Source: CAMUQR01 sp963516005 (lineage in GTDB: Bacteria > Patescibacteriota > Saccharimonadia > Saccharimonadales > Saccharimonadaceae). Taken from it: a DNA stretch of 64,000 nucleotides. Shown here in pieces: positions 37,151 to 46,578 of this stretch. The notes below the pieces were generated by a model. The model saw nothing but the letters and a program-made list of their open reading frames with translations, was not told the origin of the DNA and made no database searches. Position 1 is the stretch's first letter. Each line of letters starts with the position of its first letter. The stretch spans positions 247,910-311,909 of the forward strand of contig CAUPYP010000001.1 of assembly GCA_963516005.1 (NCBI GenBank). Direction: 5' to 3'. Both the position numbers and the translations under genes were made by a program.

Positions 37151-37934
37151 ATTGGTTTGCTAAATATCGCTGAGTCAACCGCAAAAACTGCTCGAAGTTT
37201 AAATCTTCCGCCCGCCAATCAGGATTAATGTCAGCCTCGGCTAATAATCGTTCAATATTAGCTTTGTCCAGTGCTAGACCACCGGCCAGAGACGAGCGGA
37301 GTTTTTTGCGTTTCGCCCCAAAACCAGCTTTCACCACTCGAAAAAACGCCCGTTCCAGCTCAGTGTCGACAATCAGTGGCTGAGGACGCACATCTAGCCG
37401 AATAATTTGCGAATCAACTTGCGGTGGTGGTGTAAACCACTCCGGACCGACAATGTCGCCAAGCTCAACTGTGGCGTAATTTTCAACTGCCAAACCTAAG
37501 ATACTACTGCCATCGACTTGAGCAATTCGCTCCGCCACTTCTTTTTGAATCAAAATCGTAATACTTGCTGGACGATGTGGAGAAGTGATTAGGTAATTAA
37601 CGATTTTGGCGGTGATATAATACGGCAAATTTGCCACGACCTTATAACCAACCTGCAACTGACTCAAATCAAATTGCAAAATATCACCATTAACCACTTC
37701 TAGATTCTTGCCAGGAAATTGGGCTGGTAGTTTGCGTGCTAGTTCCGCGTCAAATTCCACCGCCACTACCCGCTCGGCTCGACGCAAAATCGCACTGGTC
37801 AATGTCCCCAGCCCAGGTCCAATTTCTAAAACCGTATCATCAGCCTCCACACCAGCAAACTCAACCATCGCATCTAAAATCAGCCGGTCTTTAAGCCAAT
37901 GTTGTCCCAGAGATTTATTGTTTTTGAGTGTCAT
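37149..37934 (-). CDS. ksgA: 16S rRNA (adenine1518/1519-N6)-dimethyltransferase KsgA
   Basis: Dimethylates the two loop adenines of 16S helix 45 during small-subunit assembly. 261 residues with LGQHWL at the N-terminus, the SAM loop LEIGPGLGTLT and the catalytic NLPYYIT. I use the ATG at 37934. A TTG two codons earlier is the alternative. No Shine-Dalgarno site is present; it starts right after the G5/3D gene stop and is probably coupled to it. Confidence 0.95.
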   Translation of the reverse strand: MTLKNNKSLGQHWLKDRLILDAMVEFAGVEADDTVLEIGPGLGTLTSAILRRAERVVAVEFDAELARKLPAQFPGKNLEVVNGDILQFDLSQLQVGYKVVANLPYYITAKIVNYLITSPHRPASITILIQKEVAERIAQVDGSSILGLAVENYATVELGDIVGPEWFTPPPQVDSQIIRLDVRPQPLIVDTELERAFFRVVKAGFGAKRKKLRSSLAGGLALDKANIERLLAEADINPDWRAEDLNFEQFLRLTQRYLANQ

Positions 37935-37940
37935 ATCCAA

Positions 37941-39149
37941 TTAACGTCCATCGCGATTCGTCCAGTCGGTCGCCAAGTCAAAACCATGCGGGTGTTTAGC
38001 GGTAAATCCACCAGTGTCATAAACCTTACCAGGCCCAAGGCTGGTTTCAACCACTGAACAGCGCGGATAATTACCTAGATGCGCTGCAATAATCACATAA
38101 CCAGCCGAGTCGACTTTGACACCATCTTCACGCACGGTGTATTTGCCGCCCTGACCGCAATTACGCATCACCACTGACATCGGCAAATCATAATAAGTTT
38201 CACGGTGCTGAACGCCTTTACTATCAACGAACTGGAAGACGCCCTTCGACTGAGTCAAACCGCCCGAACTGCGCTTCGCACCTACAATTTCAATCTGTTC
38301 GACGGGTTCTTTCACAACCACGCTCTGCAATTCACGCCGGGCAATTTCTTTACCGTTTTTAATCTCCACTTGATAAGTGACTGATCGTTTACCGACCACA
38401 CCAGCCTGCTGGATTTGGCGAAAACCAGCTGGTTTTTCATAATTTAGCACCTGACGCATCTTAAACGGCACATCTTCTTCAACCGCCAACTGTTGCTGAC
38501 CTTCTTGCCAAATTTCCAGCGTCATTCCTGCTCGCAACGGTTCCGTCGCACCGAGGTTCATGCGATCGTTCGCACCAAGAGTCAGCCGACGCTGTTTTAA
38601 AAAGTCACCAACCGTAGCCTGATGACTACGCACTACGCTTTTTTTACCAAAGAAAACTAAATTAAACTCCGTCGCTCGACGAATCACCATTTGCGAGCCA
38701 ATACCCGAACCAAGGCCGAGCATATCCAGCTGAAATTCAACCCGATCTTCTGGATATAACGCCAAACCCGCCACCTTGGCGATATCGCTCGCTAACTGAT
38801 ATGGTGTTAGAATCTTGATCTGACGTTCACCATCGATCACGGTCAGCGGTCGCGCCCGAAAAATATTAACATTGAAGCCGTCCGATACCTCCGTATCCAG
38901 ACTTGGCTCCACAAGATCAAATCTATCAAGCGTAATCCCGGCTTGCTTGAGCACTTCAGCGACAGTTTTTTGCTCGGTTAGGACAGTTTGCTTGCGCTGT
39001 TTATCATAAATCGTCACGATTTTTTGGCCAGTTGCCGCGTAAACTCGTGTGTGCAAGGCTTGCGATAACAATTCCGCACCGTTCATGACTGCCAGACCAC
39101 CAAAAATCAGACCGATAATTAAACAAATTTTGGGCAATTTTTGCTTCAT
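37941..39149 (-). CDS. YabE/RpfB-like wall protein: DUF348 repeats, G5 domain, 3D domain
   Basis: Secreted or membrane-tethered cell-wall protein, likely a lytic or autolysin-regulating factor. 402 residues: an N-terminal helix (MKQKLPKICLIIGLIFGG), ubiquitin-like DUF348 segments (about 40-200), a G5 domain (about 225-300) and a C-terminal 3D-type domain with Asp residues in GKVYDTGGF, GFDLATDW and NRDGR. I start at ATG 39149, supported by AAGAG and a strong promoter. The longer frame would overlap dnaE. Adjacent ksgA matches the yabE-ksgA and rpfB-ksgA neighbourhoods. Confidence 0.85.
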   Translation of the reverse strand: MKQKLPKICLIIGLIFGGLAVMNGAELLSQALHTRVYAATGQKIVTIYDKQRKQTVLTEQKTVAEVLKQAGITLDRFDLVEPSLDTEVSDGFNVNIFRARPLTVIDGERQIKILTPYQLASDIAKVAGLALYPEDRVEFQLDMLGLGSGIGSQMVIRRATEFNLVFFGKKSVVRSHQATVGDFLKQRRLTLGANDRMNLGATEPLRAGMTLEIWQEGQQQLAVEEDVPFKMRQVLNYEKPAGFRQIQQAGVVGKRSVTYQVEIKNGKEIARRELQSVVVKEPVEQIEIVGAKRSSGGLTQSKGVFQFVDSKGVQHRETYYDLPMSVVMRNCGQGGKYTVREDGVKVDSAGYVIIAAHLGNYPRCSVVETSLGPGKVYDTGGFTAKHPHGFDLATDWTNRDGR

Positions 39150-39161
39150 ATAACTCTTATT

Positions 39162-39190
39162 ATTATACCCAAAAAGCTCTTTTTTAGCAA
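39162..39190 (-). promoter_or_regulatory. Promoter of the G5/3D-ksgA unit
   Basis: TTGCTA (39185-39190), 17-nt spacer, TATAAT (39162-39167). Only 12 nt separate the -10 from the ATG, giving a leader of 5-6 nt. Confidence 0.75.
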
Positions 39191-39246
39191 ATCCTGCGCT
39201 ACTTTCATCAGTCCTGGTTTGTTGTCCGCTGACTTCGTGCAAAAAA

Positions 39247-42200
39247 CTAGCGCAACACCAAATCTTGTTCAGCAAATTCTTGCTTCAGATTGGTCATCAA
39301 CTGCTCACTCAGCGTGACTTGGAACGGTAGTTTAATAGCAGTTTTTTGGTCATTTTCGCCCAAAACTAGAATAATTGATTGTTTGCCGGGGTAATTTTGG
39401 CAGATTTGGCGCAAATTAGTCAGCTTTTGACGGTTGGAAGCGTCAATTAAACGAACATAAAGTTTAGTAATCTTTGGCTCAGATGGTGGCGTTTGATAAT
39501 CGGACGCCGGTTCGCTCACGACCGTATCCGCCCGCAAGCTAGCTTCATATTTAGCTTTTTCAGCCTGAGTACGCTTAATTTCCTCGACCGGATCGATGAA
39601 ACTAATCGGCGCACTACTGCCACGATTGGTGGATTTTTTAGTACTGACTTTTTTAGCACCATTAGCTTCCAAAAACTCCTCATAATTACCACGAGGCGTC
39701 TTTTTCTTACGAAAATTTGGTTGAAATTCAGCCAACATTTGATCAGTAATTTCGGTAATTTGATTAGCGATCATCTGTGGTGGCGCGGTATTACCATCAC
39801 GATCTTTGGCGGTAATTCGTCCTTCAATCAGCAAAACTTTATCGACAATCAACAAATCTTTAACTTCCTCGTAGAGGCGCGGAAAGACAATAATACTAAA
39901 CGGTCCGAACTTATCCTCAATCGTCAAAAAGGCCATTTTATCGCCTTTTTTGGTAGTAATATCACGCACGCCAGTCAAAATACCACCCAAGGTCATGGTT
40001 TTGGCATCGTGATGTTCGGTTAATTCATGAAAATTAACAGTATTTTCATGTAAATATTGTTCGTATTTGTCAATTGGATGAGCGCTAATATACAGACCAA
40101 GCAGTTCGCGCTCCCACTGAAGCTGTTCTTTTTGCGTTGCCTGAACCTTGGCGGAGGTAATTTCAATATCTGGAGCTGAACCCGAATCTAATCCGGTGAA
40201 TAGATCAGACTGACCACTCAGCGCTTCTTTAGCCGATTTAGACATATAACCCTGGATTTTATCGAGATTTTCCAATAAATCCGATCGAGTATAACCAAAA
40301 CTATCGAACGCCCCAGTTTTTATCAGCGAATCCCAAGCTTTTTTGTTGAATTTCGAGCCAGCCATGCGTTTCGCAAAGTCCACAATTGAGGTGAATTTAC
40401 CTTGTTTACGGACTTCAAGCACTTCCTCAACAATCGCCTCACCAACGCCTTTCACTGCCGCCATACCGAAGCGAATTTTATTAGTCCCCGGCACAATCGC
40501 GAACTCGACGAAACTTTCATTAATATCTGGTGCCAACACCTCAATACCAGCGTGGTTACACTCAGCAATCATAATCGCCAAACGATCAGTGTCGTCTTTG
40601 TCACTGGTCATTAGCGCCGCCATAAAGGCACTTGGATAATGTGCCTTGAGATAGGCCGTCCAATAAGCAATCAACGCATAACACGCCGCGTGAGACTTGT
40701 TAAAACAGTAGTTCGCGAATTCCTGAAGCTGATCCCAGAATAGCTCGATTTTTTGGCGGGAAATGTCCGAATTAGCTAGCGCACCCTCAATCAACTGCGG
40801 TTTAATTTGTGCCATCAAGTCTAGTTTTTTCTTACCAACTGCTTTACGTAAAGTGTCCGCCTGACCACCAGTAAAGCCACACAGATCCTTGGAAATCTGC
40901 ATAAATTGCTCTTGATACACCAAAATTCCGTAAGTATTACCGAGCGCTGGCTCCATTTTTTCATGTAGGAAGGTAATTTTTTCTTCGCCGTGTTTACGTT
41001 TAATAAACGAATCGATAAACTGCATCGGTCCTGGACGATATAGCGCCACCATCGCGATAATATCCTCAAAGTGCGTCGGACGTAGTTCCTTGAGGTATTT
41101 TTTCATGCCGGCCGATTCTAGCTGGAACACGCCAGTAGTATCACCACGCTGGAATAGCTTATAGGCGTCCTCATCTTCGAGCGTCACATTAGCGATATCA
41201 ATATCCTCGCCATAAACTTTTTTGATAATACGTAAGGTGTTTTTGATAATCGATAAGTTTGACAGACCCAAAAAGTCCATCTTTAGTAGGCCAATTTCCT
41301 CAACTTGACCCATTGGGAATTGAGTTGAAACTACGCCTTTTTGTGCCATTTCCAGAGGTAAGTATTTAACCAAGTCATCTGGCGCAATCACCACTCCGCA
41401 GGCATGCACGCCGTGTGATCGAATCGTGCCCTCAAGACGCATCGCGTAGTCGAGAATCTGCTTGGATTGCGGATTGCCGTTATATTCAGCACTCAGATCA
41501 GGGTCTTCTTTGACGCTTTTTGATAGAGGCACATGCCGACCCTGTACCAACGATGGAATCATTTTACTGAGCCGGTCAGACTCGGCATAAGGAATTTCCA
41601 GCACTCGCGCTACGTCTTTTGCTGAAGAACGAGCGGCCATTTTACCAAAAGTGACAATGTTAGAGACACGGTCTTTGCCGTATTTAGCCACACAATATTG
41701 GATCACTTCGTCACGCCGATCATCCTGAATATCAACATCAATATCTGGCATTGAGATACGATCTGGATTCAAAAAACGCTCAAACAGCAGGTCATATTTC
41801 AGCGGGTCAAGGTCGGTAATACGCAAACAATAGGCAATAATCGCTCCCGCCGCCGAACCACGCCCCGGACCGAAAATAATTCCCTGTTTGCGACCCCAGT
41901 TAATGAAGTCCTGCACAATCAAGAAATAACCGAAATAGCCCATGCGGTCAATCACCTCTAGCTCCATATCAAGCCGATCAAGCACCGCCTGAGGTAAGAG
42001 TTTTTTGCACTCCTCTACTGGGTGAAGATGCTCGTGCATCCCCTCAAAAGTCTGATGACCTGGCTCAGCGTAGCGCACCACCGCACCGTTATAAACCAAC
42101 TTCATCAGATAATCTTTTTCGGTCGTTTCACCTTCCGGCAAAGGAAAAACCGGAATTAAAATTTGTCCTAGCGTAATTTCGACATTACACATGTCAGCGA

Positions 42201-43044
42201 TTTTCTTGGTATTGAGAATCGCCTCAGGCAGTTCCTCACCCCAGCGCGCAATAATATCTCTTGGATCGGTTAGATATAATTCCAAATCCTTGAGCGACAT
42301 ACGCCGAGTATCGCTTAAATAAGCACCAGTGCCCACACATAGCAAAATCTCATGTACCTGACGATCTTCGAAGTTTAAATAATGCCCATCACAGGTCACA
42401 ACTAGAGGCAAATTAAGCTCTTTAGCTAATTTAATCAAACCTTCGTTGGCGACGGTTTGTTCACTAAACGGTGCTGGTGATTTCGGGTGGCCGTGATCCT
42501 GCAACTCCAAAAAGAAATTTTCGCCATAGACCGAATGATACCATTTGGCTTTTTCCTTAGCGCCTTCGTAATCACCTTGACGCAGTTTTTGCGCCACTTC
42601 ACCATTGGCACAGCCCGACAAACAAACCACATCTTCCGAGTATTTTTCCATCAGCTCATGATCAATCCGTGGTCTATAATACATTCCCTCGAGATTAGCC
42701 TTGGATGAGAGCATCATCAAGTTTTGGTAGCCTTTATAGCTTTTAGCTAGCAAGGTGATATGATAACGTTTTTTATCAAATTGTGGATCGCGGTCGTGAC
42801 GCGACCGTTCGGCTACATAGGCCTCAATCCCCAGAATCGGCTTAATGCCAGCGTCTTTGGCGGTTTTATAAAAATCTAATACGCCCGACATTGTGCCGTG
42901 GTCAGTAATTGCCACCGCCTCCATGCCAAATTCTTTAGTTTTGTTAATCAGCTCATCAACCTTAGTCAAACCGTCCAACACGCTGTAATGCGTGTGGTTG
43001 TGAAGGTGAACAAAATCCGATGGCTGAAGGGGTGTTTTTGCCAT
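39247..43044 (-). CDS. dnaE: DNA polymerase III alpha subunit DnaE
   Basis: Replicative polymerase of the C family. 1265 residues: an N-terminal PHP domain (HNHTHYSVLDG, DHGTMSG), polymerase palm with FGPGRGSAAG and the catalytic PDIDVDIQDDRR, then a helix-hairpin-helix region, an OB fold (MTLGGILTGVRDI) and a C-terminal domain. No 3'-5' exonuclease domain is inserted, so it is the DnaE rather than the PolC type. The start lacks a Shine-Dalgarno site and lies 6 nt after the DUF5665 gene. Confidence 0.97.
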   Translation of the reverse strand: MAKTPLQPSDFVHLHNHTHYSVLDGLTKVDELINKTKEFGMEAVAITDHGTMSGVLDFYKTAKDAGIKPILGIEAYVAERSRHDRDPQFDKKRYHITLLAKSYKGYQNLMMLSSKANLEGMYYRPRIDHELMEKYSEDVVCLSGCANGEVAQKLRQGDYEGAKEKAKWYHSVYGENFFLELQDHGHPKSPAPFSEQTVANEGLIKLAKELNLPLVVTCDGHYLNFEDRQVHEILLCVGTGAYLSDTRRMSLKDLELYLTDPRDIIARWGEELPEAILNTKKIADMCNVEITLGQILIPVFPLPEGETTEKDYLMKLVYNGAVVRYAEPGHQTFEGMHEHLHPVEECKKLLPQAVLDRLDMELEVIDRMGYFGYFLIVQDFINWGRKQGIIFGPGRGSAAGAIIAYCLRITDLDPLKYDLLFERFLNPDRISMPDIDVDIQDDRRDEVIQYCVAKYGKDRVSNIVTFGKMAARSSAKDVARVLEIPYAESDRLSKMIPSLVQGRHVPLSKSVKEDPDLSAEYNGNPQSKQILDYAMRLEGTIRSHGVHACGVVIAPDDLVKYLPLEMAQKGVVSTQFPMGQVEEIGLLKMDFLGLSNLSIIKNTLRIIKKVYGEDIDIANVTLEDEDAYKLFQRGDTTGVFQLESAGMKKYLKELRPTHFEDIIAMVALYRPGPMQFIDSFIKRKHGEEKITFLHEKMEPALGNTYGILVYQEQFMQISKDLCGFTGGQADTLRKAVGKKKLDLMAQIKPQLIEGALANSDISRQKIELFWDQLQEFANYCFNKSHAACYALIAYWTAYLKAHYPSAFMAALMTSDKDDTDRLAIMIAECNHAGIEVLAPDINESFVEFAIVPGTNKIRFGMAAVKGVGEAIVEEVLEVRKQGKFTSIVDFAKRMAGSKFNKKAWDSLIKTGAFDSFGYTRSDLLENLDKIQGYMSKSAKEALSGQSDLFTGLDSGSAPDIEITSAKVQATQKEQLQWERELLGLYISAHPIDKYEQYLHENTVNFHELTEHHDAKTMTLGGILTGVRDITTKKGDKMAFLTIEDKFGPFSIIVFPRLYEEVKDLLIVDKVLLIEGRITAKDRDGNTAPPQMIANQITEITDQMLAEFQPNFRKKKTPRGNYEEFLEANGAKKVSTKKSTNRGSSAPISFIDPVEEIKRTQAEKAKYEASLRADTVVSEPASDYQTPPSEPKITKLYVRLIDASNRQKLTNLRQICQNYPGKQSIILVLGENDQKTAIKLPFQVTLSEQLMTNLKQEFAEQDLVLR

Positions 43045-43050
43045 AAATTG

Positions 43051-43398
43051 CTAGCGTCGAGCCGTATGCTCAATTATTTTGTTAATTAACTCACCCAAAA
43101 TCGGGAACCAATCGACCATGCGTGCCAATAACCAAATCAATAGCGCTAAGACTAGCGTACCGCCAATCGCACTGCCCAGCCCAAATAGTACGCCCTGCCA
43201 GAAGCTGAGCTTCAGAAGCTTGCGTTTCCGACCATAAGCTTCGAGTAGCAATTTATCAGTGAATTTACGCTGAGCTCTGTCCACTTGCTTAATAATCCGC
43301 GCATCTAATTCCGCCTCGCTCACGTGAATCGTTTTATCAGTTTGGGGCGTTGACCGAGTGGCTGGTTGAGCCGACGCTTCAGACCGTTGTTTGGGCAT
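43051..43398 (-). CDS. DUF5665-like small membrane protein
   Basis: 115 residues with a polar N-terminus, a basic amphipathic region (AYGRKRKLLKL) and a glycine-rich membrane helix (about 70-93). Matches the DUF5665 pattern of a basic stretch before one long helix. Function unknown. It directly precedes and is probably co-transcribed with dnaE. A perfect palindrome TGTAATTACA abuts its start codon. Confidence 0.6.
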   Translation of the reverse strand: MPKQRSEASAQPATRSTPQTDKTIHVSEAELDARIIKQVDRAQRKFTDKLLLEAYGRKRKLLKLSFWQGVLFGLGSAIGGTLVLALLIWLLARMVDWFPILGELINKIIEHTARR

Positions 43399-43446
43399 TG
43401 TAATTACAAAACTCCGTCCATTAGGTTATTATCAAGATTATATTTA

Positions 43447-43455
43447 ATTATATCA
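43447..43455 (-). promoter_or_regulatory. Promoter of the DUF5665-dnaE unit
   Basis: Extended -10 TGaTATAAT (hexamer 43447-43452) about 50 nt before the ATG. Confidence 0.55.
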
Positions 43456-43502
43456 TTAAACATCGACATTGTAGTTGTGGTTTATACAATAGCATTGTCA
43501 AT

Positions 43503-43533
43503 AAAAAACCCGCCCCAAAAAGTTCCGAGGCGG
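43503..43533 (-). terminator. Terminator of the ytxG-ytxH-like operon
   Basis: CCGCC pairs with GGCGG (43510-43514 with 43529-43533), then GTTTTTT on the minus strand. Long loop with a 5-bp stem. Confidence 0.65.
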
Positions 43534-43554
43534 ATTATTTTTTACTACTAAAAA

Positions 43555-43851
43555 TTAGTTGTTTTTGACTTCTTTGATTGCTTTTTTAACAACTTTTGCG
43601 TCTTTAGCGGTTTCTTTTTTAAACCAGCCGAAACCACTTTTAGCGTTTTCACCGAATTCGCCTAGTTTAGCTTTCGCGTCGTCGATAAAGTCTTCACTTT
43701 TGTCGCGGACATCTTCGTAGATTTCTTTGGTTTTGTTTTTAGCGTCAGCTCGCATTTCTTTGCCTGATTTTGGAGCGGTGAACCAACCAGCAATTACACC
43801 GATTGCAGCACCCACTGCTACACCTAAGACAAATTTTCCGTTTTTTGACAT
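43555..43851 (-). CDS. YtxH-like protein
   Basis: 98 residues. A glycine-rich N-terminal membrane helix (LGVAVGAAIGVIAGWFTAPKSGKEMR) is the YtxH signature, followed by a lysine-rich amphipathic helical tail. Function unknown; YtxH proteins are often stress-induced. Good AAAGGA site. Second gene of a two-gene operon with the DUF948-like gene. Confidence 0.8.
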   Translation of the reverse strand: MSKNGKFVLGVAVGAAIGVIAGWFTAPKSGKEMRADAKNKTKEIYEDVRDKSEDFIDDAKAKLGEFGENAKSGFGWFKKETAKDAKVVKKAIKEVKNN

Positions 43852-43855
43852 AATT

Positions 43856-44101
43856 TTATCCTTTCTTTTTACCTTTAAATAAATTCATCAGCGCTTTTCC
43901 AATGAAAATCGGCGATGAAATCTTTGCCACGTTTTCTGTAAACTGGCGCATTTTACTTGTTGTAACTTCTACATCATCAGCAATGGAGCGTAGTTGCTTA
44001 GTGACTTTGATCAGCTCGATCATCAAGATAATCGCCGCCACAAAGAAACAAATGAGCACTACTGATAAGACGATGATTAAAACAGTTGCTGCGTCATTCA
44101 T
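43856..44101 (-). CDS. DUF948 (YtxG)-like protein
   Basis: 81 residues: an N-terminal membrane helix (about 5-29) followed by a coiled-coil segment (VTKQLRSIADDVEVTTSKM). The pair with YtxH parallels ytxG-ytxH of Bacillus. Function unknown. Confidence 0.7.
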   Translation of the reverse strand: MNDAATVLIIVLSVVLICFFVAAIILMIELIKVTKQLRSIADDVEVTTSKMRQFTENVAKISSPIFIGKALMNLFKGKKKG

Positions 44102-44134
44102 TGCAAGCCCTTTCCTTTATTTAATATTACTTTC

Positions 44135-44163
44135 AGCATAATCAATTTACGCTAAAAAGTCAA
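44135..44163 (-). promoter_or_regulatory. Promoter of the ytxG-ytxH-like operon
   Basis: TTGACT (44158-44163), 17-nt spacer, TATGCT (44135-44140). Confidence 0.65.
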
Positions 44164-44172
44164 CCAAATTAA

Positions 44173-44205
44173 AAATCACTCAGGCGCTTACTGCCCGAGC
44201 GATTT
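44173..44205 (-). terminator. Terminator of the gatC-galU operon
   Basis: A 13-bp stem with two G-U pairs (44173-44185 with 44193-44205), a 7-nt loop and a T-run on the minus strand. Confidence 0.85.
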
Positions 44206-44223
44206 AGTTATTGTCTGATTTAA

Positions 44224-45129
44224 TTATTCAGCTAATCGTTCCTGTAAATAACGGCGAATTTCTGGACCCAACTTGTCATGCATTAAACTAAAATCGATCA
44301 CGGTTTTGACATATTCCAGTTTATCACCAGTGTCGTAATACTTGCCGTTTTGAATTTCTTTAGCATACACGCCGTAGCCATTGTCGATCATTTTCTGAAT
44401 GGCTGGCTGGATCATCAACTCGCCCTGGCCATCATATTCGGCTTGAATCTGGCGTAAATATGGCAGAATCTCCGGTGTCAGCAAGAAACCACTCACGCTA
44501 GCCATTGAGCTTGGTGCTCGATCTTTGCCTGGTTTTTCGATAATGCCGTTAACTTTTAGCACACCCGCCTCCTGCTCAACACCGCCCGCAATACCATAGC
44601 GATCATATTCGCTATCATCAGTCACGGTTTTACAGGACAGCACACTACCGCCATATTTAGCGTAAGTGTCAATCATTTGTTTGGCACTATTTGGCGAAGC
44701 CACAAAAAAGTCATCTGCCCAAGTGTAAATAAATGGCTCGTCGCCTAGTAAATGCATTGCACACAAAATTGGTGTTGCATTACCATATGGTCCTTTTTGA
44801 CGCACATAGACGAAGTTAGCCATTGAGGCGATTGATTTAATCTGATCAATTAGCGGAGCTTTTTTCTCACCACCGGCTCGTAAGTTATTAAGCAATTCTT
44901 CACTCGGCTCATCAAAATGATCTTCAATGGCGCGCTTGTTGGCATTACCCACGATGATAATATCTTTAATGCCCGCCTCAACCAACTCTTCAACCACATA
45001 CTGAATAATTGGCTTGTCAATCAGCGGTAGCATTTCTTTAGGCATCGCTTTAGTTTGTGGTAAAAAGCGCGTACCAAAACCGGCTGCCGCAATCACTGCC
45101 TTAGTTGGCATTTTACGTTCTTGATTCAT
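44224..45129 (-). CDS. galU: UTP-glucose-1-phosphate uridylyltransferase
   Basis: Makes UDP-glucose for glycan or glycolipid synthesis. 301 residues with the nucleotide-binding start AAGFGTRFLPQTKAMPKEML, the sugar-binding GIIEKPGKDRAPS and the C-terminal YYDTGDKLEYVKT. Seven nucleotides after gatB, so in the gat operon. A second ATG (MPTKAV) six codons in is an alternative start. Confidence 0.94.
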   Translation of the reverse strand: MNQERKMPTKAVIAAAGFGTRFLPQTKAMPKEMLPLIDKPIIQYVVEELVEAGIKDIIIVGNANKRAIEDHFDEPSEELLNNLRAGGEKKAPLIDQIKSIASMANFVYVRQKGPYGNATPILCAMHLLGDEPFIYTWADDFFVASPNSAKQMIDTYAKYGGSVLSCKTVTDDSEYDRYGIAGGVEQEAGVLKVNGIIEKPGKDRAPSSMASVSGFLLTPEILPYLRQIQAEYDGQGELMIQPAIQKMIDNGYGVYAKEIQNGKYYDTGDKLEYVKTVIDFSLMHDKLGPEIRRYLQERLAE

Positions 45130-45135
45130 TATCTC

Positions 45136-46578
45136 CTACTTCCTTAATCTTGCTTGCAAGAGCTTATTAATAATCTGTGGGTTAGCTTGACCTTTTGACA
45201 ATTTCATTGACTGACCAACGATAAAGCCCATAGCTTTCATATTACCAGCTTCAATATCTGACAAGGCTTTTTGACCTTGTTCGCTCGCCAAAACCTCATC
45301 CAGAATCGCTTCAAGCGCTGAATTATCGCTGACTTGCAAGAGTTGTTTTGCTTCAGCGATTTGTTGTGGAGTTTGATTCGAAATAAGCAATTCATTAAAC
45401 ACCAACTTAGCATTGGTCGAGCTTAATTTAGCGTCGAGAGTCATTTTTGTTAAGTCAATAATTCTTGCAATTAGCTCGTTATTAAACTCGCAATTTGGCT
45501 CGTTTTCTAAGGCGCTAACTAGCCAATAAGCTGCCATTTTCGCTGATTCAGCACCAGCTTGATCGAGAATTTGGGTGACGGCTTGCGCATATTCTGGCTT
45601 AGTTAAAAGCGTGTCAACCACTGATTGATCAAACTTCAAATCTGCCCATTTATCACGATAAACACCAGGTAGCAACGGCATATCCGCCTGAAACTCGGCA
45701 ATCATCGCCTCAGTTAAGACCACTGGCGGAATGTCAGGATCGGGCATGTAGCGATAATCTTGCGCCTCTTCCTTAGACCGTTGTGAGAACGTGCGACCAG
45801 TTGCATCCTCGAAACCACGAGTTTCCTGGATAATTTTACGACCAGCTTCTAGCTCGTCAACCTGACGATGGAATTCATACTCAATTGCTCGTTCGATACT
45901 ACGGAAAGAGTTGAGGTTTTTAGTCTCCGTTCGAGTACCGAGCTCAGTTGCGCCTTTTTTAGCCACTGACAAGTTAACATCAAACCGCATATTACCTTCG
46001 TACAAATCACCAATTGTCACACCAGCAAACACCATCAATCGATGCAATTCCTGCGCGAAAGCCCGTGCTTCCTGAGCCGAGTGGATGTCGGGCATAGTCA
46101 CAATTTCAATCAAAGGCGTACCGGAACGGTTTAAATCAACATAGCTAGCGCCGAGACCGTGCGTTAATTTACCAGCATCTTCCTCGAGATGAGCGTGTTC
46201 AATTCGCACTTCAAAATCTCGTTCCGGCAAACTAACTTTGACCACGCCGGGGCCAATAATTGGCTGATACAACTGTGAGGTCTGATAGCCTTTTGGCAAA
46301 TCCGGATAAAAATAATGTTTACGGTCAAACCGACTAACCGGATTAACTTGCGAACCCAGTGCCTTCGCAGCTCGCGTTGCTAGCACCACTGCTTGTTTAT
46401 TCAATACCGGCAACATACCAGGTAGCGCCCAGTCAATGTGATTAATCGTAGTATTCGGCGCTTGTCCACGAGCGTCGTTATTAGCGCGCGAGAATAATTT
46501 AGTTTTGGTTTTGAGCTGAACGTGGCATTCAATACCAATCGTCATCTCATATTGATCGTATTTTGTTGAGTCTGCCAT
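45136..46578 (-). CDS. gatB: Asp/Glu-tRNA amidotransferase subunit B
   Basis: Kinase-amidotransferase subunit of GatCAB, which converts misacylated Glu-tRNA-Gln and/or Asp-tRNA-Asn. 480 residues with GIECHVQLKTKTKLFS, HYFYPDLPKGYQTSQ and the C-terminal YqeY/GatB tail domain. AGGAG lies 7 nt upstream; the start overlaps the preceding stop as TAATG. Confidence 0.96.
   Translation of the reverse strand: MADSTKYDQYEMTIGIECHVQLKTKTKLFSRANNDARGQAPNTTINHIDWALPGMLPVLNKQAVVLATRAAKALGSQVNPVSRFDRKHYFYPDLPKGYQTSQLYQPIIGPGVVKVSLPERDFEVRIEHAHLEEDAGKLTHGLGASYVDLNRSGTPLIEIVTMPDIHSAQEARAFAQELHRLMVFAGVTIGDLYEGNMRFDVNLSVAKKGATELGTRTETKNLNSFRSIERAIEYEFHRQVDELEAGRKIIQETRGFEDATGRTFSQRSKEEAQDYRYMPDPDIPPVVLTEAMIAEFQADMPLLPGVYRDKWADLKFDQSVVDTLLTKPEYAQAVTQILDQAGAESAKMAAYWLVSALENEPNCEFNNELIARIIDLTKMTLDAKLSSTNAKLVFNELLISNQTPQQIAEAKQLLQVSDNSALEAILDEVLASEQGQKALSDIEAGNMKAMGFIVGQSMKLSKGQANPQIINKLLQARLRK

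Noticed and set aside
39150..39275. Longer start for the G5/3D protein
   Set aside because: It would overlap the end of dnaE and precede the promoter. A signal-type helix begins at 39149 with a ribosome-binding site.
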